The notes under the pieces are model-generated. The model had not been told where the DNA came from. It searched no databases and saw only the letters and a program-made list of their open reading frames with translations. From positions 23,978,122 to 24,042,121 of the forward strand of contig OX328101.1 of assembly GCA_946811185.2 (NCBI GenBank): a stretch of DNA of 64,000 bases. The letters are read 5' to 3'. The position numbers and the translations under genes were made by a program. Of the stretch, positions 11,078 to 20,894 are shown piece after piece; position 1 is the stretch's first letter, and each line of letters starts with the position of its first letter. The DNA is from Hippopus hippopus (taxonomy: Eukaryota > Mollusca > Bivalvia > Cardiida > Cardiidae).

Positions 11078-11349
11078 TTTTTCAGTTGAAAAGTGCTCTC
11101 GGTTTTTACCAACTAAAGTTTGAGGATGCAGCACCTAGATGTGCGGAGCGTGACACTGTTGTTGCAACACCAAATGATCTACTCGAGTCCTGGAGACGAG
11201 GCCTTTCATGGTGCGAGTGTGGCTGGCTATCAGACGGCAATCAAGGGTTCGTGTTACAAGAGTCGACTCCTGTGTGCATCGAATTATACAAACCTGAGAT
11301 AATCTTTTGTGGCTATAATATGTCTAATGTTTGGTGTCTTTTGCCATGA
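11078..11349 (+). CDS. Exon 2 (terminal) of PAN/Link-like protein, gene 1
   Basis: The acceptor is CTCCCAG before TTTTTCAG; it restores the phase-1 junction with exon 1. The product contains FEDAAPRC, ATPNDLLESW, LSWCECGWLSDG and a final IIFCGY ... VWCLL. This is the arrangement of a Link (hyaluronan-binding type) module: alternating aromatic and acidic residues, WLSDG, four cysteines. It stops at TGA. Since the downstream TTTCAG is also an AG, use of the earlier AG is inferred from phase and from the identical layout in gene 2. No hyaluronan binding is shown. Confidence 0.65.
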
Positions 11350-13700
11350 CTTCTTCATATTGTTCACATATTTTGACTGTTTCTTTCTTCTTCTTCTTAT
11401 TATTATTATTATCATTTACTTAAAGAGATTTGTATCATTTTGATGGACTAAACGTTCTCAACATCAGCTCCTGTAAGACCAAGCAAAAAATTGTTTTAAA
11501 GAGGAATATTGATATTTAATGCCATGAACCAAGGTTAACTGTTAACAAAGGATTAACGGTAGGCATATATGTGCGCTTAATGTATGTTTATCAACATGCA
11601 TGAAGAAACTGCACGGTAACATTTGCAAGCTGCCCAGTGCATTTTGGTGCAAAATATATATTTTTGGCCTAAAAATATAGGAAATTAATGTAAAAAAATA
11701 TTGGAGTAAAATAGGAAATGATCGGCTTACAAAGGACTTCTATTAACATTAAAACGTACAATTAACTTGAAAGGCAATAGACTAAAAGCAATAAAGCAAA
11801 TCCAAATTTTACCAAAGTCTGATGAATTTTCCCTGGCCTCCACCTCCCCTTAGCACCAGCCCTTTGAATCACCATCACTATTATTACAACATAGATATCT
11901 CATTTAATGTAATTTTTTTTTTTTTCATTTCCTTTATTGCTTTACGTCAGCAAATAAATGTGTTTGACCAGCACAAGTCATTTAAATTACTGACTAGAAT
12001 AATATGATACTCAAGCTGACTAGACCATTTGCTTTGTGAAGATCTTGAGAAAGCAAAAAACCGTTTTTCAATGAACATCAAAGGATAAGATAAGACTAGC
12101 TGGATCCTTCCTTCAATGCAGATAACACTTACTAAAGCTATAGCTATAGATATTCAGTGCATTGACATTAGTTTCAACACGATACATGTAACTGTACTGT
12201 AAATCAATGCACTTCATCAGCAGCATTTTTAAAAAAATAGGAGTGTTGATGAAAAATATAGGATATGGGCTCCAAATATAGGAATATATAGGAAGCTCAG
12301 AAAAAATAAGAAAAAATAGGAAAAATAGGAACACTGGGCAGACTGCATTTGGTAACGAGATGCAGTTCTACCGATTACAAAATGACAGGATTATTTCGCA
12401 TTCGGCAAACCTTGGGTGATACGCTGATCAAATCCCTCGGCTGCATTTCGATGAGTGATATGTATCTACACATCACATTTCTTTGCCAGAAATAGGCCAC
12501 TTCATTGTTGTAGGAAACATAATTAGAATCTACTGAAAAAAAAATACACTAGTTGCAGTTTTCAGTGGGAATTATATTATAATTAACGACGTATATCACA
12601 AATTTTTCTTACGGACAGATTTTTTTTAAACTTTGCACATACAAAGCTCATCATGTCTCTAGGAGATCACAGTAAAAAAGAGATATGGGTCACCGTGCTC
12701 ATTTGTGAGAAATTTGCCTTTGAAAAAGGTATATACAGTTCCAAAATTCGGCTTATATTGGATTTAACACGCTTCTCTTTAATAGTTAAGCAGGAAAATT
12801 ACCAGAAGAATATATATATACTAGTACATCATTTAAATAAAAATTCACATTGTTTTGCACAAAAAATATATAAAAGTCTGGTTTTTAGCATGGTAAATGT
12901 ACAAATATGCATGTTATATATAGACCATTGAGTTAAAAAGGGGGATAATTTGACCGAATTTAGGGTTAATCTTTAATAAATTCGTACTTTCTAATGGGCA
13001 GATTTTTCTTAAAATTCCCATAATTATAGTATTTAAAATTCTAAACAATAAGAAAAAAAAATAAAAATGGCACCTATCCGTGCTTATTTCATCAGAAAAC
13101 AGTGATGAAGGTCACTGTGGAAGTAATTTTTTTTTTATCTAAGAAAGTAATATATCATCATCAGCACTTATCCTACGGTTCGATTTCAATTCTGAGGCAT
13201 TCTTTGTAACAGAGAAGAAAACATTGTGATAAAAAAGTAATTGCTCATATAAGCAGCAACATCTCTTTGCCAGTTTGTTTTCAAAAGCATATTGACTTTA
13301 GCTCGGGTTTGTCCTTGATGTTTTAGTGCCACTTTGTTCCATTCACTTAGTACATGTCAATGCTAACGAGAAATGACTTCTTTTTTCACAATGATTTAAC
13401 CAAAAGTCCAGACAAGGGATACTTGATTTAATGAGAGAATAGAAAAAAATGTAGGAAAAGGAGAAAGAGTTTGTAAATAGCAATTTCTAAGGTCCAGCGC
13501 AGAGGTTACTCCCCTACCTTTTCAATATCGTATAGACAGACATGTGCTTCATTGTATTATAGAAAACGGGAACCAGTGTAACAAAATGGGCGTTCTTTTA
13601 TTTGGGGTTGAAGAAAATGAATAAAATATTGATGGCTCGGCACAAATACATTTGTTTCTTAGGTCAAAACATACAAGGGTGTTATTCAGTAAATATTGCA
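11350..13700. other. Long AT-rich stretch, no gene seen
   Basis: Open frames are short and carry no recognisable domain. There is a TTA/TTC triplet run at 11385-11410 and many A/T homopolymers. I see nothing else. Confidence 0.5.
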
Positions 13701-13730
13701 GCATATAAGCAAACCATTTACGGGCTTTTA

Positions 13731-14744
13731 TGGAAAAAAAAAGGTGGAAAAAACGTAATAGAAGTGATGACAGTGTAGACAATGGGCCTGAGGACAAGCC
13801 GGAAAAGATAAGTAAATGACCATTTGGGGTAAATGTGAGTACTGTAATCAGTCAGGCAAACAATATTCTGTTTGAAGACGATCCTAAGACATTGAAGGGC
13901 TGTTAAATACTTTATTTGCCGAATGTACATCTGATCTGACTGAAACTACGAAGGGTCCTGACTCTAAACAAAGAAAAAAAATGGCGGACAAAAGGGGTGG
14001 GTGAACAACCGACAAATGCAGATATCATAAAATGCTTAAATGGTATAAATGAAAGGCTAAGCAAAATCGAGCACAGAATAGAAAGACAAAGCATACCATT
14101 GGATAAGTTAGATAAGAGAGTAAGTAAGTTTGAAAGCGAAGTTTGCAAAACTGGGCAAAATTACACGATAATGAGAAAAAGTAAGAGGAAAGGTTTAAAA
14201 AGATTGAAGAATCAACCGAACTGGTAGACTTTAACTGCACAATGGCTAATAGCAAAGTACCAGAATTAGAGTCGAAAGAAAAAAGCTTGAAAGAGGAACT
14301 GGTATATCTACAATCTCAGTCAATGAGGAATAACTTGCTCTTTGTTAATATACAAGAGGATCTTACAGCAGGTAAAACAGAAGATACAGAAATAGTTCTT
14401 AGAAACTTTCTGGTACAGGGAAAGAAAATTACCCAAGAACAAGTGAATAATTTACAATTTGATAGAGTGCACAGAATGGGGATTAAAAAAGATCATTCAG
14501 TTAGAAACACTGTTGCAAAGTTTACCTTGTCTAAGAAAGACAGTTGGTAAGGAAGCAGGCTAAGGTACTTAAAGGGACAAACTATTATGTGTCGGAGCAG
14601 TTCCCAAAGGAGATCTCAGAAAAGAGAAAACCATTGCTGAGAAAGATGAAGGAGGAAAAGGAAAAGGGAAACAGGAACTGGGTATCTTTTGATACCCTTT
14701 ATGTAAATGGCCATCCTGTTAAAAACACAAGTAATTAGGGATGT
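13731..14744 (+). pseudogene. Non-LTR retrotransposon ORF1 (L1/Tx1-like), frame-broken
   Basis: Successive frames give a basic N-terminus (from 13731), a coiled-coil segment (14000-14140, NERLSKIEHRIERQ), then RNNLLFVNIQED, VLRNFLVQGKKI, FDRVHRMG and AKFTLSKKDS (14242-14550). The next frame (14544-14744) gives KGTNYYVSEQFPKEISEKRK. This is the order of an ORF1 protein: coiled coil, RRM-like domain and C-terminal domain. Several frame changes show it is dead. Confidence 0.75.
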
Positions 14745-14990
14745 CAAAGGGGTGAGATCCGCATACTTGCCTGGAATGTAAATGGTCTATCAGGTTATAA
14801 GAAACAATCAGAAGAATTACAAAAAATGATGTCATATTTCTATTTGAATCATTGACAAATAAAAACAGTGACATAGAACTATCGGGATATAAAGGATACA
14901 ACTTCTACAGAAAATTTCAAAACAGGAGAGCAAAGAGAAGTAATGGGGGCATAGTTATTTGTGTAAAAGACAGTATTCAAAAGGATTAAC
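14745..14990 (+). pseudogene. Non-LTR retrotransposon ORF2 start (endonuclease N-terminus), truncated
   Basis: Right after ORF1 the sequence reads ILAWNVNGLSGYKK, typical of the start of an AP-like endonuclease. It then passes through frameshifts to about 14990, where a family E MITE begins. Confidence 0.65.
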
Positions 14991-15034
14991 AGTTATTAGG
15001 AACCATCTATATTCTAACTCTTCAATTGAAGGCG

Positions 15035-15300
15035 GAAACAGTTGTTCCCGCGCACTAGTTACCTAGGTAAAGTGCGCGTGCCTCACAACCAGATGGAAAT
15101 ATGACGTAACTTTCCGTACATTTCTCGCGCTTGGCGTAATACTGTAATGCGTTGCTATGCGGAGGAGGTAGGCCACGGGGAATAACCGAAAAGAACTGTA
15201 ATGGATTTTGATTAAGTTCTCCCCAGAAAGGGTTAAAAGCATGAAATAAATAGAATTTTTTTTTTTTCGGTGAAAGACCGAAATTTCGATCTTTCACCGT
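15035..15300. repeat. MITE, family E copy
   Basis: Contains CCCGCGCACTAGTTACCTAG and CAGATGGAAATATGACGTAA. It ends with TTCGGTGAAAGACCGAAATT / TTTCGATCTTTCACCG. The last motif is shared with the hairpin at 56920-57090. Confidence 0.7.
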
Positions 15301-15309
15301 GAAAAGCAA

Positions 15310-15620
15310 GTATCCTCTATGTCATTATACGCGTATATAGATATCCATGATTCGCAAGTTTACCTTAGCATGTCCGGTAACTCGTTTATACAGAGAATAA
15401 ATATTGTAGCACTGCTTCTGTCCCTTCGCTTTGTTCCAATGTTACATGGAAAGACATCTCTGGTTGTATAGCTACATTTTGTAATCACAAACAGGTTTTG
15501 TTCCAGTACGTGTGTCACAGAAAATTTGATGGTTTAACACTTGAAAATAAGTTACTGTACATTACTCTTAACACGCGTAAAAACTTGCTTTTAAGGATAG
15601 GGCACCATAATGGGATTCGT
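15310..15620. other. No gene seen
   Basis: AT-rich sequence between repeats, nothing recognised. Confidence 0.45.
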
Positions 15621-15624
15621 GTAA

Positions 15625-15755
15625 CATCGCCTTCATCGTACGGATTCGGCTTAGACTCAGGTAATGCGTTATCGATGCGGGGAACCAGCATCTATAGGCC
15701 GATCGATTACGGATTACCAGAGTCTTAGTCGAATCCGTACGTTTTTCGTCGATGA
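15625..15755. repeat. Imperfect inverted repeat
   Basis: CATCGTACGGATTCGGCTTA at the left pairs with TAGTCGAATCCGTACG at the right, with GGTAATGCG / GGATTACC inside. A MITE-like hairpin. Confidence 0.5.
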
Positions 15756-15859
15756 AAAGCTTTTTTTTTTTAATGGATATAAAGCAAAAGCAACCTCAAC
15801 GTTTGGATAAATACTTGTTAACCATAGACTCGGGCAAAATTAGTCTGAATACATCTTGA

Positions 15860-16057
15860 TGAATTATACCCAGCAAATCATCACATCATTGTAGATCCAT
15901 TCTTACATAATATCCTGAGATAGAATAGTCCTTGGACATGCAGAAAATTTATCAAAAGCAAAAAATTTGGGCACAGGTCAGCTTGCGCTGCGCAGGCTGA
16001 CCTGGGTCGATAGTTTTGTAGATGCATTACGCCCCTTTTTCACCGAGCATGGCTCAT
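15860..16057. repeat. P2 MITE copy
   Basis: GTCAGCTTGCGCTGCGCAGG core, ending in CCGAGCATGGCTCAT. The left half is diverged. Confidence 0.65.
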
Positions 16058-16255
16058 TTATAAATTCCGTCGGTATTCCATCCAAACCTGAACTTTTACA
16101 CGTCGATAGTTTACGTATATCTGTATGGATTTCATCCACCGGAATGGATAGGCCTATATCTAACTCATGACTATGAACTAATTCCTCTGCAGGGATGGAC
16201 TTAATTAAGCTAATCTGAGCACCCTGTTTACTCCAAGCATGCGGATTCATGATAA
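16058..16255 (-). pseudogene. Non-LTR retrotransposon ORF2 fragment (region before RT)
   Basis: Minus-strand translation gives IHTDIRKLSTCKSSGLDGIP followed by TEFI. This is the conserved lead-in to LINE reverse transcriptases. It is cut at both sides by MITE sequence. Confidence 0.65.
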
Positions 16256-16640
16256 AGTGTAACGGTGTAGCTGCGCCAGAGCACTCTAGAGTACTCCGTC
16301 GTCCGAGGTGGTGCTGTAGGAGAAGTTACGTGACCTGCGCCCGAAAAAGATGGCGGAAAGGCGAACAATGTTCGAATATGTGAAGATTGCAAAAGATGAT
16401 TTTTGATATGGAAGTCTTCGTAAGACATTAATGCGTATTGCAAGCTGGTAGTTCACACATCATTAATTTAAATAATAGTTTGCGGCTTTTGAATGAAATT
16501 TTTTAATCATTGTCGGCCATCTTTCATTTTTCCTCTCACTTGATTTACCTCGGCAGTACGCTGTTAGCTCTGTTTCACTCGATTTCGTGTGCTGCTCCGG
16601 TGCAGTCGGAGTACCCTAAAAAATCAAATCAAGTCTACCC
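16256..16640. repeat. Probable MITE inserted in the LINE fragment
   Basis: The piece separates two collinear LINE segments. It has GCACTCTAGAGTACTCCGTC at the left and GCAGTCGGAGTACC at the right. I infer an insertion; the ends are approximate. Confidence 0.4.
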
Positions 16641-16990
16641 CAGGAGAATTATCTTTGATAGAGTCAGCATTATCATCAAACAGTAAAGTTTTAAAATGCT
16701 CATACCATTCATGATTAGAAACAGAAATATGCTCTGTCAGTCTCTATACATAGTGTATGTTTCAGTAAAGTCCAAAATGATTGCAGACCTTGTCTTGCAG
16801 TAACAAGCTTTTACCTTTGTTCTCGTTGAAACTTAGGTTGTTTTTCGTGACATAAAGTTTTAAAGTGTAATTGTTTTCCATTTAAGTTTATATTCTCTAA
16901 AATCATCAAGAGATTTTGAATGTCTAAACTTGCGCAATCTAAATGTTTCTCCTTCTTTTTTACTTTAAAAGATAGTTCTTGCAGAATTTG
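16641..16990 (-). pseudogene. Non-LTR retrotransposon ORF2 fragment (linker region)
   Basis: Minus-strand translation near 16650-16740 gives HEWYEHFKTLLFDDN, the linker between endonuclease and RT in LINE ORF2. Further right the match fades. Confidence 0.5.
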
Positions 16991-17324
16991 TCCTCGCTTG
17001 TCTTGGAACAGATCTGCTATCTACTACTTTGAAATAAATGTCCATCTTGTTCACGCTATCAATATCTTGAAAATTCTCTTTTTAAAATATTATTTTCAAG
17101 TAATAATCCTGTCGACAAGTTACATTCCTGAACAATTTTGGGTATTGATAGCGTATATCTTATGGTAAAATGATTCGAACCATCGTTATCAAGAACAGTG
17201 AAACCTGTTATAAAGGGAAATAACTGCGTACAAACAATCAGCTAGTTAGAGGCGCTCATTCCGAAATACGCGTAACAGGTAACCTCTCCAATCATATCGT
17301 TGTAAAATCTTACATTCAAAATAT

Positions 17325-17578
17325 ATGAGCAATGAAAAGGGGGCTTAATGCATTCCCATGATGCATTACATACCAAGCTTGTCATCACAGTATTACAGAT
17401 CCATAAAGTCCGTTTTGTATAACAACTTACTGAATCATGAGGTACACCGATCCTTGGCCATGCAGAACATTTACCAAAAGTAAAAAGTTTCGGCTCAAGT
17501 CAGCCTGCGCAGGCTGACCTGAGTCGATGCTTTTTGCAGATGAATTGAGCTCCGTTTTCACAGAGCATGGCTCATATA
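17325..17578. repeat. P2 MITE copy
   Basis: AAAAGGGGGCTTAATGCATT at the left, AGTCAGCCTGCGCAGGCTGA in the centre, and CAGAGCATGGCTCATAT at the right. Confidence 0.75.
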
Positions 17579-17599
17579 TCAAAAACGCAACATACATTA

Positions 17600-17857
17600 A
17601 CCGGTTTTTTTTTTTTTTCCAAATTTGTTGTGCACGAGATTGTCCCTGTTATTGCGAGGCAAATTAAAAGAACTGCTTTCATTATCTACCATACAAAATA
17701 TATTATCTGAACTATCGTCTAATACAAAATCTGGAAAACTTTTCGTTCCAGCGTTTGGATCTCCAGCAAAAACAATATTAATATCTTGGTAATTAAGCTT
17801 ACCGGTAATTTGCTTTACATCATGTGGAATTTTCAAAATGCAATCATTTTCCTCATT
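17600..17857 (-). pseudogene. Non-LTR retrotransposon endonuclease fragment abutting the Polinton
   Basis: Minus-strand frame with ILKIPHDVKQITG, IVFAGDPNAGT and FPDFVLDD, resembling the middle of an AP-like endonuclease (GDxNA, then PDF). It runs up to the left end of the Polinton. I do not find its continuation at 33927 onward, so the target history is not simple. Confidence 0.55.
17852..17857. repeat. Candidate 6-bp target site duplication, left
   Basis: CTCATT directly before the element. The right counterpart is CTCACT at 33921-33926, a 5/6 match. Polintons make 6-bp duplications. Confidence 0.5.
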
Positions 17858-18249
17858 AGTAGTAAAGGGTAGTCGGATAGGGCAAAATAGGCGATTTGCC
17901 CTATCCGACTTACCCTGAGTGCCCCATTCTGCTTACCCGGGGAGTGAAATGGGGACACGGGTAAGCAGAATGGGGCACTTTTGGAGAAAATGTGTCATTT
18001 TTGGCCGATAGTTAGCCTTTAATTGCAAATATCCTACCCCTCATGTTCTATTTATAGTAACATTTTCATGCGGATTCTCAGATTTTATCGGTTACTCGGT
18101 CCCCTTGTGAGCTGTTGCAGAGATTGGACAGTACCTATCTGACTTACCCTGAGTCCCTATTCTGCTTACCCTGAGTGGGGTTGTACTGACTGAAAGTCTT
18201 TTGACTGAAAATTGACAATTTGAAAGATCACTCTTTCGTGTGGAATGGT

Positions 18250-18265
18250 AGCCCTGAAAAGGGCT
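18250..18265 (-). terminator. Histone-type 3' stem-loop in left TIR
   Basis: On the minus strand the sequence reads AGCCCTTTTCAGGGCT: 6-bp stem, UUUC loop, preceded by AAAC and followed by ACC. A CACGAAAGAG element follows 9 nt later (18231-18240), resembling the histone downstream element. It is the terminal copy reading outward, and its mirror copy is 33513-33528. Confidence 0.7.
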
Positions 18266-18267
18266 GT

Positions 18268-18345
18268 TTGTGGAGGCTGTGTTTTTTAGGCACAACCTCC
18301 AACTTTTCTGCAAGCTGGACAGCTACTTGCTGTCCGCCTCCTCAA
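18268..18345 (-). repeat. Orphan copy of the structured 3' UTR hairpins in TIR
   Basis: Two hairpins, GGAGGCTGTG/CACAACCTCC and GGACAGC/GCTGTCC, lie next to the stem-loop at 18250. The same order is found after the small gene at 19487 (19399-19470). The TIR copy has no coding frame beside it. Confidence 0.6.
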
Positions 18346-18623
18346 TCTTCTCAATTCGGAGAAAATGTGTCATTTTTGGCCGATAGTTAGCCTTTTATTG
18401 CAAATATCCTACTTACTTACTCTGAGTGGGTTTTTTTACCCATATTGCTATAGTATGACTATCCTGAGTGGGTTTTCGTACCCAAAAGGACTTCGTACCC
18501 ATATTGCTATAGTAAGACTATATAGGTTCGCTACGCTAAGAAGGATTGTCACATAGTTTGTAGTTTAGTCAGCTGTTGGTTGAGACCGTGATATGGAATA
18601 GGGTAAGATGGAATAGGGTTAGG

Positions 18624-19200
18624 ACTGCTTTATTGTTTACTTTTAACCACTACTTGGGCTTTAAGTGGGGTTAGGGCAAAAAAAGATCAGGGTTTGACTT
18701 AGACTTTTTTTCATTGATTTGATATAGAAGACAACCTGATCTTTAGTCCTTACCACACGTCAGAGTAGAGATCAATGGGACTGTGTTGTACTTAGACTGC
18801 TTTATTGTTTACTTTTATCCACTACTTTTAACCACTACTTGGGCTTTAAGTGGGGTTAGGGCAAAAAAAGATCAGGGTTTGACTTAGACTTTTTTTCATT
18901 GATTTGAAATAGGAGACAACCTGATCTTTAGTCCTTACCACACGTCAGAGTAGAGATCAATGGGACTGTGTTGTACTTAGACTGCTTTATTGTTTACTTT
19001 TATCCTCTACTTTTAACCACTACTTGGGGGCTTTAAGTGGGGTTAGGGCAAAAAAAGATCAGGGTTTGACTTAGAGTTTTTTTCATTGATTTGATATGGA
19101 AGACAACCTGATCTTTAATCCTTACCACACATCAGAGTAGAGATCAATGGCATTGTGTTGTACTTAGACTGCTTTATTGTTTACTTTTATCCACTACTTA
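18624..19200. repeat. Tandem array in left TIR, three 172-187-bp units
   Basis: Units begin with ACTGCTTTATTGTTTAC at 18624, 18796 and 18981, with a partial unit at 19168. Each contains GGGGTTAGGGCAAAAAAAGA and CTTACCACACGTCAGAGTAG-like blocks. The right TIR has only two full units, which explains most of the TIR length difference. Confidence 0.8.
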
Positions 19201-19375
19201 GGCTTTAATTGACTTTAGGATTGATATGGAATACAGTTTGATCTTGATCTCACTGTACCAGGCTGAGGCTAGGGGAATGGTTGCCCTTAGGCTTTTTTGA
19301 GTGTAACTCTTAGAGTGTAACTCTTACTGAAATTGACAAATTTGAGGAAAGAAAGATCTTTTCGTAGTGTTGAGT

Positions 19376-19391
19376 AGCCCTGAAAAGAGCT
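19376..19391 (-). terminator. Histone-type 3' stem-loop after small gene 19487
   Basis: The minus strand reads AGCTCTTTTCAGGGCT: UUUC loop, 6-bp stem with one G-U pair. TACGAAAAGA follows after 9 nt. It lies about 95 nt past the TAG stop at 19487. Upstream sequence is A-rich (AAAAAC). Confidence 0.7.
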
Positions 19392-19398
19392 GTTTTTG

Positions 19399-19472
19399 TT
19401 TTTGGAGGCTGTGGTTTTTAGACACAACCTCCAACTTTTCTGCAGGTTGGACAGCTGCTTGCTGTCCGCCTT
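19399..19472 (-). other. Two hairpins in the 3' UTR of small gene 19487
   Basis: In transcript order: GGACAGCAAGCAGCTGTCC (19449-19467), then GGAGGTTGTG...CACAGCCTCC (19404-19432), then the histone-like stem-loop. The same trio is duplicated in the outer TIR. Confidence 0.6.
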
Positions 19473-19486
19473 TTCAACCTCTTTAA

Positions 19487-19633
19487 CTACTGATCGTCTA
19501 AGTCGAACTGCAGCGAAAACGGTGGCTCGTCGTCGTCACCCCACCACTCTGTCTCTGGAATGATGACCTTCTTGTTGACAGCTGGTGGTGGCGGTAATGG
19601 TGGTAATAGAGTCCTTTTTTCCTTCTCAGCCAT
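19487..19633 (-). CDS. Small acidic Pro-rich protein near left end (unknown function)
   Basis: 48 residues from the ATG at 19633 (context ATAATGGC). It has a Pro run (LLPPLPPPP) and an acidic tail with ETEWWGDDDEPP. The frame stays open upstream to about 19765 but has no ATG there, so the start could lie in an upstream exon. A strong composite promoter lies at 19754-19795 and a histone-type stem-loop lies downstream. Position and promoter suggest an early or regulatory gene. I do not recognise the family. Confidence 0.5.
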   Translation of the reverse strand: MAEKEKRTLLPPLPPPPAVNKKVIIPETEWWGDDDEPPFSLQFDLDDQ

Positions 19634-19753
19634 TATCTTCTCGATCTGGTTGTTAACCTTCTCTAGTTTTAATGAGAGCAAAATGGGTACAACCCCACCA
19701 TCAACCGGAAGTAGTTTTCGATTTTTCACCCCCACCCACCCGTTTTTTTGAAA

Positions 19754-19795
19754 GGTGGGCGTGGCTTAGGAAAGACACGTGACGTCACTTCCGGT
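19754..19795 (-). promoter_or_regulatory. Composite promoter: ETS, CRE, E-box and KLF/Sp-like sites
   Basis: On the minus strand, in order: ACCGGAAGT (ETS, 19787-19795), TGACGTCA (CRE/ATF, 19780-19787), CACGTG (E-box, 19776-19781) and CCACGCCCACC (KLF/Sp-like, 19754-19764), all within 42 bp. A second ACCGGAAGT-type site lies in the opposite orientation at 19704-19712. It is placed to drive the small gene at 19487-19633. Site identities are textbook consensus matches; activity is inferred. Confidence 0.6.
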
Positions 19796-19799
19796 TGAT

Positions 19800-20255
19800 C
19801 TTGGGCTGCACATTTTTGCAGAGATTGGATAGTCGCTATTATCCTTACCCTGAGTGGGATTAGTAGCTAGTCTCCTTTCCCTGAGTGGGATAATGTGGAG
19901 CTGATCCCTAGTTTGTCTACCCTCGAGTGTTCTATTTTTAGTTACACTGTAGGGCAAAGACCATTTCCTGCTGATCTTAGACTGCACATTTTGCAGAGAT
20001 TGGTCCGTCGCTATTATCCCTACCCTGAGTGGAGTTTTTGGTGATAAAATGTGGAGCTGTCTGGACTTAGACTTTTTTTAGTACGGAATACTGTCTGATT
20101 TTGATCCACACTGCGTCAGAGCAGAGGCTAGGGGTAGACTGGCCTTTGACTTTAGGATTGATATGGAATACAGTGTGATTTTGAGAGAGAAAACTAGGAC
20201 GAAGTGGGTTTAGACTTTTTTGAGTGTATCTCTTACAGAAATTGACAATTCGAAA
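19800..20255. other. Non-coding subterminal region with TIR-like motifs
   Basis: No gene is seen. It holds three further copies of TACCCTGAGTGGG-like motifs (about 19845, 19878 and 20020) and diverged pieces of the TIR tandem unit (GGATTGATATGGAATACAG). Confidence 0.55.
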
Positions 20256-20279
20256 GATCACTCTTTCTTGCTGAATGGT

Positions 20280-20295
20280 AGCCCTGAAAAGGGCT
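20280..20295 (-). terminator. Histone-type 3' stem-loop after zinc-binding small gene
   Basis: The minus strand reads AGCCCTTTTCAGGGCT followed by ACC. CAAGAAAGAG begins after a 9-nt spacer (20261-20270). It lies 26 nt past the stop at 20322. This is one of the two copies with an exact CAAGAAAGA, the invertebrate histone downstream element consensus. Confidence 0.8.
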
Positions 20296-20321
20296 GTTCT
20301 GAGTCTTGTTGTCCGGCAAGG

Positions 20322-20528
20322 CTATTCATTGACTGTATAAACTACAGGTCTGATCTCTCGCCAGCAATATTCACACCGAATCCCTAGATCATCGTCTTCA
20401 TCATAAAATCCCTCATCAGGATTTGGACAATTGTGTTTTTGTCCAAGATACTGTAGGGGAAATGTACATTTCCCACACTCTATATCGCATGCTTGAGCAC
20501 ACAAAGGGCAAATAACAATCTGAACCAT
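20322..20528 (-). CDS. Small zinc-binding protein (CPLC / CEYC)
   Basis: 68 residues from ATG at 20528. The cysteine layout is CPLC, then CDIECGKC, then HNCP and finally CEYC, suggesting a zinc-ribbon or RING-like fold. The centre is acidic (DEDDD). The start is chosen because a TATA box lies about 37 nt upstream (20565-20573) and the longer frame lacks a good start. The short TATA-driven leader and stem-loop 3' end make a compact, histone-gene-like unit. Role unknown; regulatory function is a guess. Confidence 0.65.
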   Translation of the reverse strand: MVQIVICPLCAQACDIECGKCTFPLQYLGQKHNCPNPDEGFYDEDDDLGIRCEYCWREIRPVVYTVNE

Positions 20529-20564
20529 GGTGGAACGATTATGATTTGATGTATAAAACATTGA

Positions 20565-20573
20565 CTTTTTATA
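20565..20573 (-). promoter_or_regulatory. TATA box of zinc-binding small gene
   Basis: TATAAAAAG on the minus strand, 37 nt before the ATG. Confidence 0.6.
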
Positions 20574-20582
20574 GTTTTGCTG

Positions 20583-20672
20583 GGTGGATTGACCTACTTT
20601 TTGACTCAGAATTAACATTCTTCAATCAAAAAGTTCGTTATATCTTTATATGTTTTGATTGGAGAGATGGGT
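20583..20672. promoter_or_regulatory. Shared upstream module, copy 1
   Basis: GGATTGACCTACTTT, CAATCAAA, GTTCGTTATATC and TTTTGATTGG recur in the same order at 32162-32252. Both copies sit immediately upstream of a minus-strand TATA box and a small gene with a histone-type stem-loop. On the minus strand each starts with CCAATCAAAA, a CCAAT-like box. Confidence 0.65.
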
Positions 20673-20785
20673 TTTTTCTTAGTCAAACAATACTTATGAT
20701 CCACTGCATTGGAAAAAATGTAGCCAAAACATGCAACTTTGGGGAAAAAGAATGAAGAACTCCGTTGTTTTTAAACAGTAGAACT

Positions 20786-20791
20786 TTTATT
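20786..20791 (-). terminator. Poly(A) signal of the protease gene
   Basis: AATAAA on the minus strand, 104 nt past the protease stop. No histone-type stem-loop follows this gene. Confidence 0.5.
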
Positions 20792-20894
20792 TGAACAGAA
20801 CTGAACAATGAACATGAAACATATTTACAACGAGACACATAGATAAAGAACTGTTAACAATAAGAACATTGAAAATGTTTTTTTATGTCTTTTT

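Larger units (their letters stand above)
17858..19391. repeat. Left terminal inverted repeat (about 1.53 kb)
   Basis: Matches 32569-33920 in inverse orientation. The outer 760 bp differ at only a few positions that I could spot by eye (for example near 18128 and 18183). The inner part is a tandem array with three full units on this side. The repeat includes two histone-like stem-loops (18250 and 19376), so it ends just inside the first gene's 3' region. Confidence 0.9.

Noticed and set aside
18092..18313. Short frame mirrored at 33465-33686
   Set aside because: Present in both TIRs and crossing the hairpin module; no ATG context, domain or codon signal. TIR sequence rather than gene.
18365..18556. 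63-codon frame identical in both TIRs
   Set aside because: Identity follows from the TIR; hydrophobic low-complexity peptide without support.
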